A stretch of DNA of 27,500 nucleotides from Caryophanales bacterium UBA4100 (GCA_002383285.1 DFXU01000079.1:1-27500), one strand, 5' to 3'; positions 16,765 through 23,451 are shown, numbered from the stretch's first letter. Numbers and translations are program-made. Notes: generated from the letters alone by a model not told the origin.

Positions 16765-17939
16765 GGCGGACCTCCCTCTTGTTGCTCTAGCTTGGTGTAC
16801 AGCTTATAAAGCTTGGCCGCGTTCTTCACTTGAAGCTTCACTCGAATGTCCTTGGGGAATGGAGCCAGCGCCAGCTTCGGATGATCGAAATCCCAATGCG
16901 GATAATCGCTGGAATACATAACCATGTCTTCAGCCCCGCACATCTTGAAGATCTGTACGAGATGCTCTGGGTGCTCTGGCTCCTCGATCGGCTGTGAGGT
17001 AAGTCGGATATGTGCCCGAATATATTCGGAAGGCAGCTTCTTCAGCCAGGGAGCTGTATCCCTCAGCGCTTTATAGTTCTTATCCATTCGCCACATGAGA
17101 TGAGGCAGCCATGCAACCCCACCCTCGATACCGACGAATTTCAAGGTCGGGAACCTCTCGAATACGCCTTCACAGACCAAGCTGTTGATATGCCCCATAT
17201 AGTTAGCAGGCAGTATGTTATGCCACTCCATATAGCGGGAAGGATAGCCCGAGGGTGTCGGTGGTCCAGAGATTCCGCGTCCTTCCGTTCCCGGGTGGAT
17301 GGCAACAGGCAGACCCATTCGCTCTGCCGCTTCATAGATCGGATGATAGAAGCGTTGACCGAATGGCATGCGGGCTGCGCTGCTCATCATCACCTGCACG
17401 ATATCTGGGTGACCACCTACTCGAACGATCTCTTGTGCGGCTGCTGCTGGATCGGAATGATTGATGACCAGTGAGCCCTTGAATCGCGGGCTTGCCGTCA
17501 GCCAATGATCTATTAAGTAGTCATTGTAGGCTGAACAAATCGCGTTCCCGTAGTCCATATCTGGATGAAGTGACATCTCCAATGTGCCGGAGCCCGTCAA
17601 TATGCCATAGTCGATTCGATAGCGATCGAGATGATCTTTGATCAGATAAGCAGGATCACTCCCTGGGATTCCACCACTACCCGGAATTGCGTCTCTTCGC
17701 AACACGCCTACCGTGGAATAATAGGGCATACCCACGCCTGTTCCTTGTGCCAGCCATTGCTTATGCCAGGGCTTCGCAAGATATGGGAGTAAATCTCGTG
17801 GATCCTTAAACCCATTGTGTATGTCCGTATCGATTAGAGTGGTATCCGCCGGTTTTACTAATTCTGAAGCCATCGTAAGCACCTCGCCTTTTTTTCTGAT
17901 GTCATCGCCTTCCACCTCATCGTAGAAGACACCAGGCAT
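16761..17939 (-). CDS. Amidohydro_2 family metal-dependent hydrolase/decarboxylase
   Basis: The frame encodes up to 392 aa of the amidohydrolase-2 (ACMSD/aromatic-acid decarboxylase-like) TIM-barrel group. Visible motifs are IDTDIHNG near the N-terminus (D-x-D-x-H type rather than H-x-H), LPVAIHPGTEG (metal His), KFVGIEGGVAWLPHLMWRMD and the C-terminal YSSDYPHWDFD with the catalytic Asp. Members of this group cleave C-C bonds, typically decarboxylating aromatic or muconic-type acids, or hydrolyse related bonds. The ATG at 17939 has no ribosome site. The ATG at 17873 (MASELVKPADTT) has GAGGTG at six bases and is the likelier start, giving 370 aa. It is the first gene of the cluster and overlaps the permease gene by four bases. 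Confidence 0.88.
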   Translation of the reverse strand: MPGVFYDEVEGDDIRKKGEVLTMASELVKPADTTLIDTDIHNGFKDPRDLLPYLAKPWHKQWLAQGTGVGMPYYSTVGVLRRDAIPGSGGIPGSDPAYLIKDHLDRYRIDYGILTGSGTLEMSLHPDMDYGNAICSAYNDYLIDHWLTASPRFKGSLVINHSDPAAAAQEIVRVGGHPDIVQVMMSSAARMPFGQRFYHPIYEAAERMGLPVAIHPGTEGRGISGPPTPSGYPSRYMEWHNILPANYMGHINSLVCEGVFERFPTLKFVGIEGGVAWLPHLMWRMDKNYKALRDTAPWLKKLPSEYIRAHIRLTSQPIEEPEHPEHLVQIFKMCGAEDMVMYSSDYPHWDFDHPKLALAPFPKDIRVKLQVKNAAKLYKLYTKLEQQEGGPP

Positions 17940-17957
17940 AGCAGGCTATAATCATTT

Positions 17958-17973
17958 TGTGACAAAAGTCACA
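17958..17973. promoter_or_regulatory. Perfect CRP/FNR-type palindrome TGTGA-N6-TCACA
   Basis: TGTGACAAAAGTCACA is a perfect 16-bp inverted repeat matching the half-sites of the CRP/FNR family, including Bacillus Fnr. It lies 18 bases upstream of the first possible start of the amidohydrolase gene and 84 bases from the likelier start. A Rex-type site is a weaker alternative because the outer T/A pair is incomplete. Function is inference. Confidence 0.55.
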
Positions 17974-17975
17974 CC

Positions 17976-17999
17976 GCTCCAGGACTGAGGTTTGGAGCG
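17976..17999. other. Small inverted repeat next to the palindrome
   Basis: CGCTCCA and TGGAGCG flank a ten-base loop just upstream of the CRP/FNR-type palindrome. It could be a leader hairpin or a second operator for the minus-strand cluster; nothing decides this. Confidence 0.35.
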
Positions 18000-18044
18000 C
18001 TAACTAATCAATATCGACACAATAAGAATCTATATATGACTAGG

Positions 18045-18122
18045 TACAACGCATCGTTCATCCAGCGAGCTGGAGTTGCATCGTACAACGCATCGTTCAT
18101 CCAGCGAGCTGGAGTTGCATCG
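18045..18122. repeat. Perfect 39-bp tandem duplication
   Basis: Positions 18045-18083 and 18084-18122 are identical and abut. Each unit contains CCAGCGAGCTGG, a five-bp stem with a two-base turn, and a GCATCG motif at both ends. A partial third start (ACAACGC) follows at 18125. It lies about 170 bases upstream of the amidohydrolase gene. Confidence 0.9.
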
Positions 18123-18132
18123 CGACAACGCA

Positions 18133-18166
18133 AGAAGGACCATCAGATTGCTCTGATGATCCTTCT
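18133..18166. terminator. Strong 13-bp stem-loop upstream of the cluster
   Basis: AGAAGGACCATCAG and CTGATGATCCTTCT pair with one mismatch around the loop ATTGCT. Neither side has a real T-run, so termination is doubtful. It may insulate the minus-strand cluster from upstream transcription or form part of a leader RNA. Confidence 0.45.
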
Positions 18167-18205
18167 ATTGCTAAGTCAAGCTATTGTGTATTGGGATAGG
18201 TCATC

Positions 18206-18410
18206 ATTCACTTAAACGGACACAGAATCCCTTATTCTCATTTTCATATCCGTATAAAAAGTTAAGCGGACACAGAGGTCGCTATACGCTTGGTATGGGT
18301 GCAAATCAGCTCTTTATACAAGACATAAGGTATCCTGAGTCCGCAAAACTGAATAATAGCTTCCAAAAACCGAAATAACGAACCTAGGGTCCGGCTATCC
18401 CATCCCAGCC
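18206..18410. repeat. Probable interspersed non-coding element with GGACACAGA motifs
   Basis: TTAAACGGACACAGA (about 18213) and TTAAGCGGACACAGA (about 18262) are near-identical direct repeats. The right end has GAGTCCGC and AACCTAGGGTCCGG in inverse orientation, so the ends form an imperfect inverted pair. A 64-codon open frame across it shows no protein character. I think such GGACACAGA-bearing elements recur in Paenibacillus-type genomes, but this is memory and not checked. Confidence 0.45.
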
Positions 18411-18413
18411 CCA

Positions 18414-18451
18414 TTACATTACATTACATTGCCTTTCCTTGCTTTGCTTTG
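18414..18451. repeat. Pentanucleotide micro-repeats
   Basis: ATTAC occurs three times in a row followed by a T-rich part with CTTTC/CTTGC/TTTGC-like five-base periodicity. It sits just upstream of the cueP promoter. Possibly slippage-prone; no function shown. Confidence 0.5.
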
Positions 18452-18465
18452 TATTGGTTCTTATA

Positions 18466-18494
18466 GTGACTTTTATTACAGAGAATTATATGAT
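18466..18494 (+). promoter_or_regulatory. Candidate cueP promoter
   Basis: GTGACT (18466-18471) and TATGAT (18489-18494) are separated by 17 bases and lie 54 bases before the ATG at 18549. No recognisable copper-regulator operator was seen. Confidence 0.45.
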
Positions 18495-18548
18495 ACAACA
18501 GTAAAATTGGACGGAATCAACAGACTAAAGTGACAGGGGAATGATGAT

Positions 18549-19085
18549 ATGATGAACAAAAAACGGATCGCGGTTATTGGATTAATTACCGTCACCCTAG
18601 GTATATATTTGTTTGTGGCAAACGGTGACAAGAATGAGCAAATTGAAGTAGCGAAAAACATTCAGCAGTTAGTGCATAATTACAGTGTAGGGAGCATTGA
18701 AGCTCAATCCGCCTCCATTACATCGAGTCAACTCATCGTGACCAACACCGACGCGAGCGAGGAAATCTACGACTTACTTGAAGACGACTTTTTCGTATCC
18801 ATCGCACCGTATATTGAAACTACACACCCTTGCTCCAACCACAGCTTAACAGGCTGCCGTGGTGAAATGGCGGAAGAAGAATTTGCCGTATTGATCGAAG
18901 ATACGCAAGGCAATGTGATAATCGACCAAACTTTCATATCACAAGCGAACGGATTTATTGATTTTTGGCTTCCCCGTGATCGAACTTACCGCGTAACGAT
19001 TGCGCACGATGGAAAGTCACAGGAATCAGAGATTTCCACATTCCTCAATGACAATACGTGCATTACTACCATGCAGTTGATATAG
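18549..19085 (+). CDS. cueP: CueP-family extracytoplasmic copper-binding protein
   Basis: The 178-aa product has an N-terminal membrane/signal segment (about 6-25, IAVIGLITVTLGIYLFVA) without a lipobox Cys. The rest matches CueP, the extracytoplasmic copper protein first known from Salmonella, where it binds copper and helps metallate periplasmic superoxide dismutase. Conserved features are FFVSIAPYIETTHPCSNHSL, CRGEMAEEEF, ANGFIDFWLPRDRTYRV and the end TCITTMQLI. The three family cysteines are here as C95, C103 and C171. A site AGGGGA lies eight bases before the ATG. No copper exporter, chaperone or regulator gene adjoins it, so it is an isolated unit. A role in metal handling outside the membrane is by homology only. 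Confidence 0.88.
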   Translation: MMNKKRIAVIGLITVTLGIYLFVANGDKNEQIEVAKNIQQLVHNYSVGSIEAQSASITSSQLIVTNTDASEEIYDLLEDDFFVSIAPYIETTHPCSNHSLTGCRGEMAEEEFAVLIEDTQGNVIIDQTFISQANGFIDFWLPRDRTYRVTIAHDGKSQESEISTFLNDNTCITTMQLI

Positions 19086-19195
19086 ACAATGTTGCTCCTG
19101 CATCTATCACCGATGAAACCCGTATAACGCTACACTTAGCGCTATGTCATAAGTATAATTTAAGAATTTTGAGGAAAATTATAACTGAAGCGCTT

Positions 19196-19227
19196 AACAG
19201 GCTACCCTATATGGCGGCCTGTTTTTT
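19196..19227 (+). terminator. Rho-independent terminator after cueP
   Basis: AACAGGC and GCCTGTT flank a 14-base loop and are followed by six T in all. It lies 110 bases after the cueP stop and just before the zinc-ribbon gene. Confidence 0.8.
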
Positions 19228-19281
19228 GTTCCTTCTGCATGACTTGGACTGGTTTTATTCTGATGCGAGGTGTTGAATGTT

Positions 19282-19536
19282 ATGCCCTATATGTGTAGTG
19301 TTTGCAATGGGATGAGGTCTTTAGATAATCATTGCCCTGAATGTAATCATCCTGTACAAGATCAAGGAAAACTTAGTGATTATTATGGTCCTTATTCACC
19401 ATATCGACCCATTGATGAGTTGAAAGCAACAAATGGTTATGCGGATTTGATCCAACATTGCTGCATACATGTGGTCTTTTGTCCAAATTGCATCAATTAC
19501 TTTCCCGTCTCCATTCAAGAGCAAATGTGGAAGTAA
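19282..19536 (+). CDS. Small zinc-ribbon protein of unknown function
   Basis: The product is 84 aa from the ATG at 19282, which has GAGGTG nine bases upstream; the frame could also begin at a GTG at 19270. It has cysteine pairs MCSVC (CxxC), HCPEC (CxxC), HCC and FCPNC (CxxC), enough for two zinc ribbons or treble-clef-like knuckles. Between them is the segment DYYGPYSPYRPIDELKA. I recall similar short proteins annotated as hypothetical in Bacillus and Paenibacillus, but give no name. The nearest gene upstream is cueP, separated by a terminator, so it is probably an independent unit. Confidence 0.7.
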   Translation: MPYMCSVCNGMRSLDNHCPECNHPVQDQGKLSDYYGPYSPYRPIDELKATNGYADLIQHCCIHVVFCPNCINYFPVSIQEQMWK

Positions 19537-19657
19537 TTGTATATGGAATTCCTTTAGGCCTTTATCCCTTAAGCTCAGATATAAAGCGGAAACATGAAAG
19601 GTTATTGAGAATATCGATTAAACACCTGAGGTACCCCATCTCTACCGATCGTATCAT

Positions 19658-19690
19658 AAAAAAGCCAATTCCCTATGAAAGAATGGCTTA
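19658..19690 (-). terminator. Terminator after the heptad-repeat protein gene
   Basis: On the minus strand AAGCCA and TGGCTT form an interrupted stem followed by TTTTTT. It lies about 56 bases after the stop codon at 19746 and separates it from the convergent zinc-ribbon gene. Confidence 0.75.
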
Positions 19691-19745
19691 ATGTCTTATT
19701 TATGATTCTATATACATGATGTATAATTCGTTTTGGCTTATCGTA

Positions 19746-20156
19746 TCATGAATGTTTTTGTAGCACATATATATCATGGTCATGTTGGCTAATCTTAGCG
19801 TGCAGATATTGAAATGATGCATCATGCTGAGTGCAAATCCGATCCACACGTTCATTTAATCTAGTAATGTCTGTCTTCATAACTTTGATATCTTGCTTAA
19901 TTTCGACAATATCTTCCTTCATCACTATGATATCTGTCTTCATCTCTACAATATCTGTCTTCATCTCTACAATATCTGCCTTCATCACTATAATATCTGT
20001 CTTCATCTCTACAATATCTGCCTTCATCACTATAATATCTGTCTTTATTTCTACAATATCTTCCTTCATATCATTCTGACTACTTACTACGTTTCCTACC
20101 ATACCAATCAGTTGATGCATCATATCTTCCATTCGTTCCATTCGTGCCTCTGACAT
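19746..20156 (-). CDS. Coiled-coil protein of ten near-identical heptads
   Basis: The product is 136 aa. Residues 1-29 form a Met-rich amphipathic start (MERMEDMMHQLIGMV). Residues 30-99 are ten heptads of the type MK-x-DI-V/I-x. Setting Ile as a and Met as d gives Lys at e and Asp at g, a textbook parallel coiled coil with e-g salt bridges. The tail (100-136) is a less regular helix with several His and one Cys. No signal peptide or membrane helix is visible. A GGGGAGGA site lies seven bases before the ATG. The matching DNA (19860-20069) is a 21-bp/42-bp tandem repeat that could vary in copy number. Function unknown; oligomeric scaffold is inference. Confidence 0.8.
   Translation of the reverse strand: MSEARMERMEDMMHQLIGMVGNVVSSQNDMKEDIVEIKTDIIVMKADIVEMKTDIIVMKADIVEMKTDIVEMKTDIIVMKEDIVEIKQDIKVMKTDITRLNERVDRICTQHDASFQYLHAKISQHDHDIYVLQKHS
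19860..20069 (-). repeat. In-frame 21-bp tandem repeat encoding coiled-coil heptads
   Basis: About ten 21-bp units (with a 42-bp higher-order pattern such as ATATCTGTCTTCATC alternating with ATATCTGCCTTCATC on the plus strand) lie inside the coiled-coil gene. It is continuous with no spacers, so it is not a CRISPR array. Confidence 0.9.
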
Positions 20157-20450
20157 CTAATTTCCTCCCCGACTTAAAGTGTTAACAGTCATTAACGTCG
20201 TTTTTTGGGGGGCTGTTTTCGACGTGTTACCTGTTATTTTTATACTAACATACTCACTTAAGGCTATCTATAGTAACGATTGTTCACTAAACTTGACTGC
20301 TAAAAATTCTTGAAGCCGATTGAGAGCAATTTATAAGTCTCATGGAAACAAGCTTGATCACTGTCTGCACCCATTACAACCGAGATAAGCCACTTATAAT
20401 GTAATCCTGCGAATGAGTGAGCATACGTAAAAAAACAATAAAACCAGAGT

Positions 20451-20655
20451 GAGCGCTACTATGCATGACTAATTCGTAAATTCCGACGAATATCCACAAT
20501 ATCGTCCAACAGCGCTAGATTCAGCGCAATAGTATTGTTCATTAGGAGCAATAGCGCAGAAACATGCGCCGTTCCCTCAGTTGCTACCTTCATTCATTAT
20601 TTAATTACATGTACACGGTACTCTAGCGTTAATCATTGCGTTAAATTTACGATCC
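20451..20655. repeat. Interspersed repeat element, copy 2 (partner at 8454-8655)
   Basis: It shares TCCAACAGCGC (20505), TTCAGCG (20520), TAGCGC (20552), GAAAC (20559) and CACGGTACT (20614) with copy 1, at almost identical spacing and in the same orientation. No coding potential. The gene-free stretch 20157-20747 otherwise holds the upstream region of the coiled-coil gene, including a GTCG/CGAC pair around TTTTTTGGGGGG near 20199-20223, and nothing else I recognise. Confidence 0.65.
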
Positions 20656-20747
20656 ACCCCATTGATAAGGAAAGGGTACCCTTAGAGGCCGATAATGCCT
20701 TCCTATTCATTAAAAAAGTTCATTAGATGCTCTGCACAACAGTTGAC

Positions 20748-21866
20748 CTAGTCATCCGATGATGTCTGCGGGAACCGAACCTCAATAACCGTACGAATTA
20801 AATCGCTTTCGGCCATAATTGACCCTTGATGCTGCGTCACAATATTCTTCGCAATGAATAAGCCAAGTCCTGTGCCCCCATCGTGATGGGTTCGCGCTTG
20901 ATCGCCGGTATAGAACATATCGAAGATAAACGGAAGCTCATCCGGGGGAATCATAGCTCCATAATTGACCACTTGCACCACAACACGGTCTATATCAAGA
21001 TAACAATTAATATCTACAAACTTGCCATCACATCCATAACGAACGGCATTCGTCAGAAGATTTTCAAATACACGTGCCAGCAGCTCTCCATCACCTTGAA
21101 TCGTTAATAACGGCGTTACCTTTAAGCGTGCTGTCAGGTTATTTTTCTCAAAGGCTGGATATAACTCCTCGGTTAATTGCATGAGAAGCTCGCTTAGATC
21201 GACGACATTGTTCTCAATCGTAATCTTCCCGTAGTTCATTCTAGTGATTTCGAATAGCTCATCAATCAGCTTCTCCAACCGTTGAGACTTGGTAAAGGCG
21301 ATGCTCGCATAGTGCTTCACCTGTTCTGCACTTAGCTGCTCGTCCTGAAGAATGAAGTCCAAATAACCGATAACTGAAGTCAGCGGTGTACGCAAATCAT
21401 GTGCCAAATTCAGAACCAACTGATCCTTGCTGCTCTCTGCAAAATCTCCTCTCTCCAAAGCCTTCTGCAGCTTTTCACTTGCTAGATTAATATCTCTCGC
21501 AATATCTCCGAACTCGTCCTTGGCGGGAATACGTATTCGACTGTTGAAGTCACCGTTTGCAAGCTGATTAATTCCGCTCGATATTTCATGGAAATAAGTC
21601 GCATATCGTTTGGTAAGCAGAAAGAAAAAATAAATGGAAAGTGGAATAAAAATAAGCAGAAAAAAGTTAACATCACCAATATTTCTAATAAAATACCGAA
21701 CTTTAGTTAATGGATCTTCAGCTTGGGTTGAATGATAATAAAGCTGAAGCGCTTTATAGAGCGTATAGGTAATGATGCCGGAGAACAGCATGCTTAGACC
21801 CAACAGGACAATCATTCTAAAACGAAAGCTTCGGATCATGTCAGCCATTGAATGCATATCCCACAC
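20748..21866 (-). CDS. VanS-like sensor histidine kinase
   Basis: The 372-aa membrane kinase has TM helix 1 at about 15-37, a short outside loop of about 30 residues and TM helix 2 at about 66-84. A HAMP domain (about 85-137), an H-box with H156 in LNLAHDLRTPLTSVIGYLDF, an N-box with N273 in FENLLTNAVRYG and a G-box GGTGLGLFIAKNI (330-342) complete it. Together with the VanR-like regulator upstream it resembles the VanS group of cell-wall-antibiotic sensors; the short loop suggests sensing within or at the membrane. The frame opens with GTG at 21866, overlapping the regulator gene by 26 bases. ATGs at 21857 and 21848 are alternatives. The stimulus cannot be told from sequence. Confidence 0.93.
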   Translation of the reverse strand: MWDMHSMADMIRSFRFRMIVLLGLSMLFSGIITYTLYKALQLYYHSTQAEDPLTKVRYFIRNIGDVNFFLLIFIPLSIYFFFLLTKRYATYFHEISSGINQLANGDFNSRIRIPAKDEFGDIARDINLASEKLQKALERGDFAESSKDQLVLNLAHDLRTPLTSVIGYLDFILQDEQLSAEQVKHYASIAFTKSQRLEKLIDELFEITRMNYGKITIENNVVDLSELLMQLTEELYPAFEKNNLTARLKVTPLLTIQGDGELLARVFENLLTNAVRYGCDGKFVDINCYLDIDRVVVQVVNYGAMIPPDELPFIFDMFYTGDQARTHHDGGTGLGLFIAKNIVTQHQGSIMAESDLIRTVIEVRFPQTSSDD

Positions 21867-22536
21867 CCCAGACGGTTTTGATCAGTTTGGTCTTATGGAT
21901 GTCTTCTCCAAGCTTCTTCCGTAAGGTACGAATATGTACCATGACTGTATTGCTGCCTTCATAGTATGCTTCGCCCCATACCTGCTCGAAGATATTCTCT
22001 ATGCTGAACACCTTCTTGGGATGACTAACCAGAAGATACAGAATGTCATACTCCTTCGGAGTAAGCTCAATCTGCTTATTATAGAGGAATACGGTATGTT
22101 CTTCAGTATAGATGACCAATCCACCCGCCTCCAGAGTAAGCTTGCTCGCGTTCGCAGATTGATTAAACTGTATGGAACGCCTTAGCTGAGCATTCACACG
22201 AGCAACCAATTCCATCGGGTTGAACGGTTTGGTCACATAATCATCTGCACCTCTTACCAAACCTGTGATCTTATCGAGGTCAGTCGCTTTCGCGCTTAGA
22301 AATATGATAGGCATCTGTTGCCGTTCTCGAATGAAATTAATGACTTCATAACCGTCCAGCTTAGGCATCATAATATCTAGAATCGCCAAATCAATAGCAT
22401 GTGTCTGGACAGCATGTATAGCCTCCAGCCCATCAGCCACTTTTATACAGCGATAGCCCTCTTTTGCCAAATGTAATTCGATCAAATCAGCAATCTCTAC
22501 CTCATCATCAGCGATTAGAATCGTAATAGACTTCAT
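21841..22536 (-). CDS. VanR-like OmpR/PhoB-family response regulator
   Basis: The 231-aa protein has a receiver domain with D10/D11, phospho-acceptor D54 in LAILDIMMPKLDGYEV, S81 and K103 in DDYVTKPFNPMELVARV. The winged-helix effector domain follows (about 130-230, with ELTPKEYDILYLLVSHPKKV, VWGEAYYEGSNTVMVHI and RTLRKKLGEDIHKTKLIKTV). The segments ADDEVEIADLIELHL, LDKITGLVRGADDY and RVNAQLRRS parallel VanR proteins. A CAGGAG site lies six or seven bases before the ATG. It is followed at once by its kinase and preceded by a VanZ-like gene. Targets are unknown; auto-regulation of this operon is likely but not shown. Confidence 0.94.
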   Translation of the reverse strand: MKSITILIADDEVEIADLIELHLAKEGYRCIKVADGLEAIHAVQTHAIDLAILDIMMPKLDGYEVINFIRERQQMPIIFLSAKATDLDKITGLVRGADDYVTKPFNPMELVARVNAQLRRSIQFNQSANASKLTLEAGGLVIYTEEHTVFLYNKQIELTPKEYDILYLLVSHPKKVFSIENIFEQVWGEAYYEGSNTVMVHIRTLRKKLGEDIHKTKLIKTVWGVGYAFNG

Positions 22537-22589
22537 TCATTACACTCCTGTATTACGTCGGTATTTAATCGTATTGTATCAGAGTATGC

Positions 22590-22820
22590 TTAATTTGGCT
22601 CGGTCAAGCAAGATAACGATGAGCTGATGCTCGTACGCTTCACCTTCTTCTTGCGCGTCTCTTCTGAGTCCGTGTAGAAACGGGCATCTTCAGCAATCAT
22701 CATCAAAGCCTTCTCAGCCGCCTGTGAAGAGAACTGTTCATTCTGCGTCATATAGTGGCAAATTTGATAACAGTACTCCTCGTACTGTCGTAGGATGCTG
22801 ATCTTGTCATGTTTATTCAT
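22590..22820 (-). CDS. Small protein of unknown function, weakly like sigma-70 region 2
   Basis: The 76-aa product overlaps the VanZ-like gene by eight bases (ATGAATAA), so it is translationally coupled and probably real. It is mostly helical: LRQYEEYCYQICHYMTQNEQ, then AAEKALMMIAEDARFY, then a basic stretch RKKKVKR and a Ser-rich tail. The first 50 residues loosely follow the sigma-70 region 2 pattern (Y...CYQICYYM.....A.QA...AL), but the rest of a sigma factor is missing. I would not assign a function. Being between VanZ-like and VanR-like genes, it may act with this module. Confidence 0.65.
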   Translation of the reverse strand: MNKHDKISILRQYEEYCYQICHYMTQNEQFSSQAAEKALMMIAEDARFYTDSEETRKKKVKRTSISSSLSCLTEPN

Positions 22821-23322
22821 AACGAGTTTTCATTCCTCCCCGTTCAGTTAAGGGGATATAGTTACCAATTAGACTGCTATATAGTCTGAAACCAATGAAA
22901 CCCAACACGCCTCCACCTGCATTTAGCAAGAGATCATCGACGTCAAAGCTTCCAATAGCCAATAAGAGCTGCGCGCTTTCCAGACATAAACTGAAGCTGA
23001 AGGAACGTAGGAACACGCCTAAATAAGAAATATGATTGCTCCTTGCCATGAGCCCAAGAAATATACCAAGCGGCATGAAGATCACAATATTCCCAATCAG
23101 GTTGAATAGACCGTGATTCGATACGTCATGAATGGTACTGGATATTTCGTGAAAGGGAATTATGTTACCTTGTTGTAAACGATAGATAATCATATCAGGA
23201 TTCGCTAGACTCCGCTTAAGCTGCTGCCAGAGAAATAGGGTGTCTATCGAGCCGAACTTAAACAGGATGATCTTGAATACCGCATATATATACAATGCGT
23301 ATAGTACATGGATGATCTTCAT
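22813..23322 (-). CDS. VanZ-family membrane protein
   Basis: The 169-aa protein has four hydrophobic segments and VanZ-family landmarks: NIIPFHEI, then LFNLIGNIVIFMPLGIFLGLM, then SFSLCLESAQLLLAIGSFDVDDLLLNAGGGVLGF with a conserved Glu and D-D-L-x-x-N. VanZ of Tn1546-type elements gives low-level teicoplanin resistance by an unknown route; most chromosomal homologues are uncharacterised. An AGGGGGA site lies about eight bases before the ATG. It leads the four-gene unit with the small protein, VanR-like and VanS-like genes. No vanH, ligase or vanX gene is in the window, so vancomycin resistance proper is not implied. Confidence 0.92.
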   Translation of the reverse strand: MKIIHVLYALYIYAVFKIILFKFGSIDTLFLWQQLKRSLANPDMIIYRLQQGNIIPFHEISSTIHDVSNHGLFNLIGNIVIFMPLGIFLGLMARSNHISYLGVFLRSFSFSLCLESAQLLLAIGSFDVDDLLLNAGGGVLGFIGFRLYSSLIGNYIPLTERGGMKTRYE

Positions 23323-23393
23323 TCTTCGTTTCCCCCTAAGCCTTGATTCACTCTTAGGATAAGGGAAACTGTTTAAATAGATATGGGGTTAAT

Positions 23394-23399
23394 TATAAA
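23394..23399 (-). promoter_or_regulatory. Candidate -10 box for the VanZ-like operon
   Basis: On the minus strand TATAAT lies 71 bases before the ATG at 23322, after an AT-rich stretch. The hexamer at -35 spacing is poor. Confidence 0.35.
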
Positions 23400-23423
23400 G
23401 TTTTTCTTAAATTTATGAAGCGA

Positions 23424-23451
23424 GAGCCGGTGGGCTCATAAATGCTATAAT
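23424..23451 (+). promoter_or_regulatory. Candidate extended -10 promoter with hairpin for the Nif3-like gene
   Basis: TGCTATAAT (23443-23451) is an extended -10. In place of a good -35 there is GAGCC-GGTG-GGCTC (23424-23437), an inverted repeat that could be an operator. Confidence 0.45.

Noticed and set aside
18184..18378. 64-codon plus-strand frame
   Set aside because: It lies across a repeat-like element, has no ribosome site and no recognisable composition or motif.
19058..19276. 72-codon frame overlapping the cueP end
   Set aside because: It runs through the cueP terminator and has no ribosome site.
19860..20069. Possible CRISPR array
   Set aside because: Repeats abut with no unique spacers, keep a reading frame and no cas genes are near.
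19831..20153. Two overlapping plus-strand frames opposite the coiled-coil gene
   Set aside because: They are antisense reflections of the 21-bp repeat, lack ribosome sites and give low-complexity products.
20748..23322. Vancomycin resistance gene cluster
   Set aside because: No dehydrogenase, D-Ala-D-Lac ligase or dipeptidase gene is present; only VanZ-, VanR- and VanS-like genes are seen.
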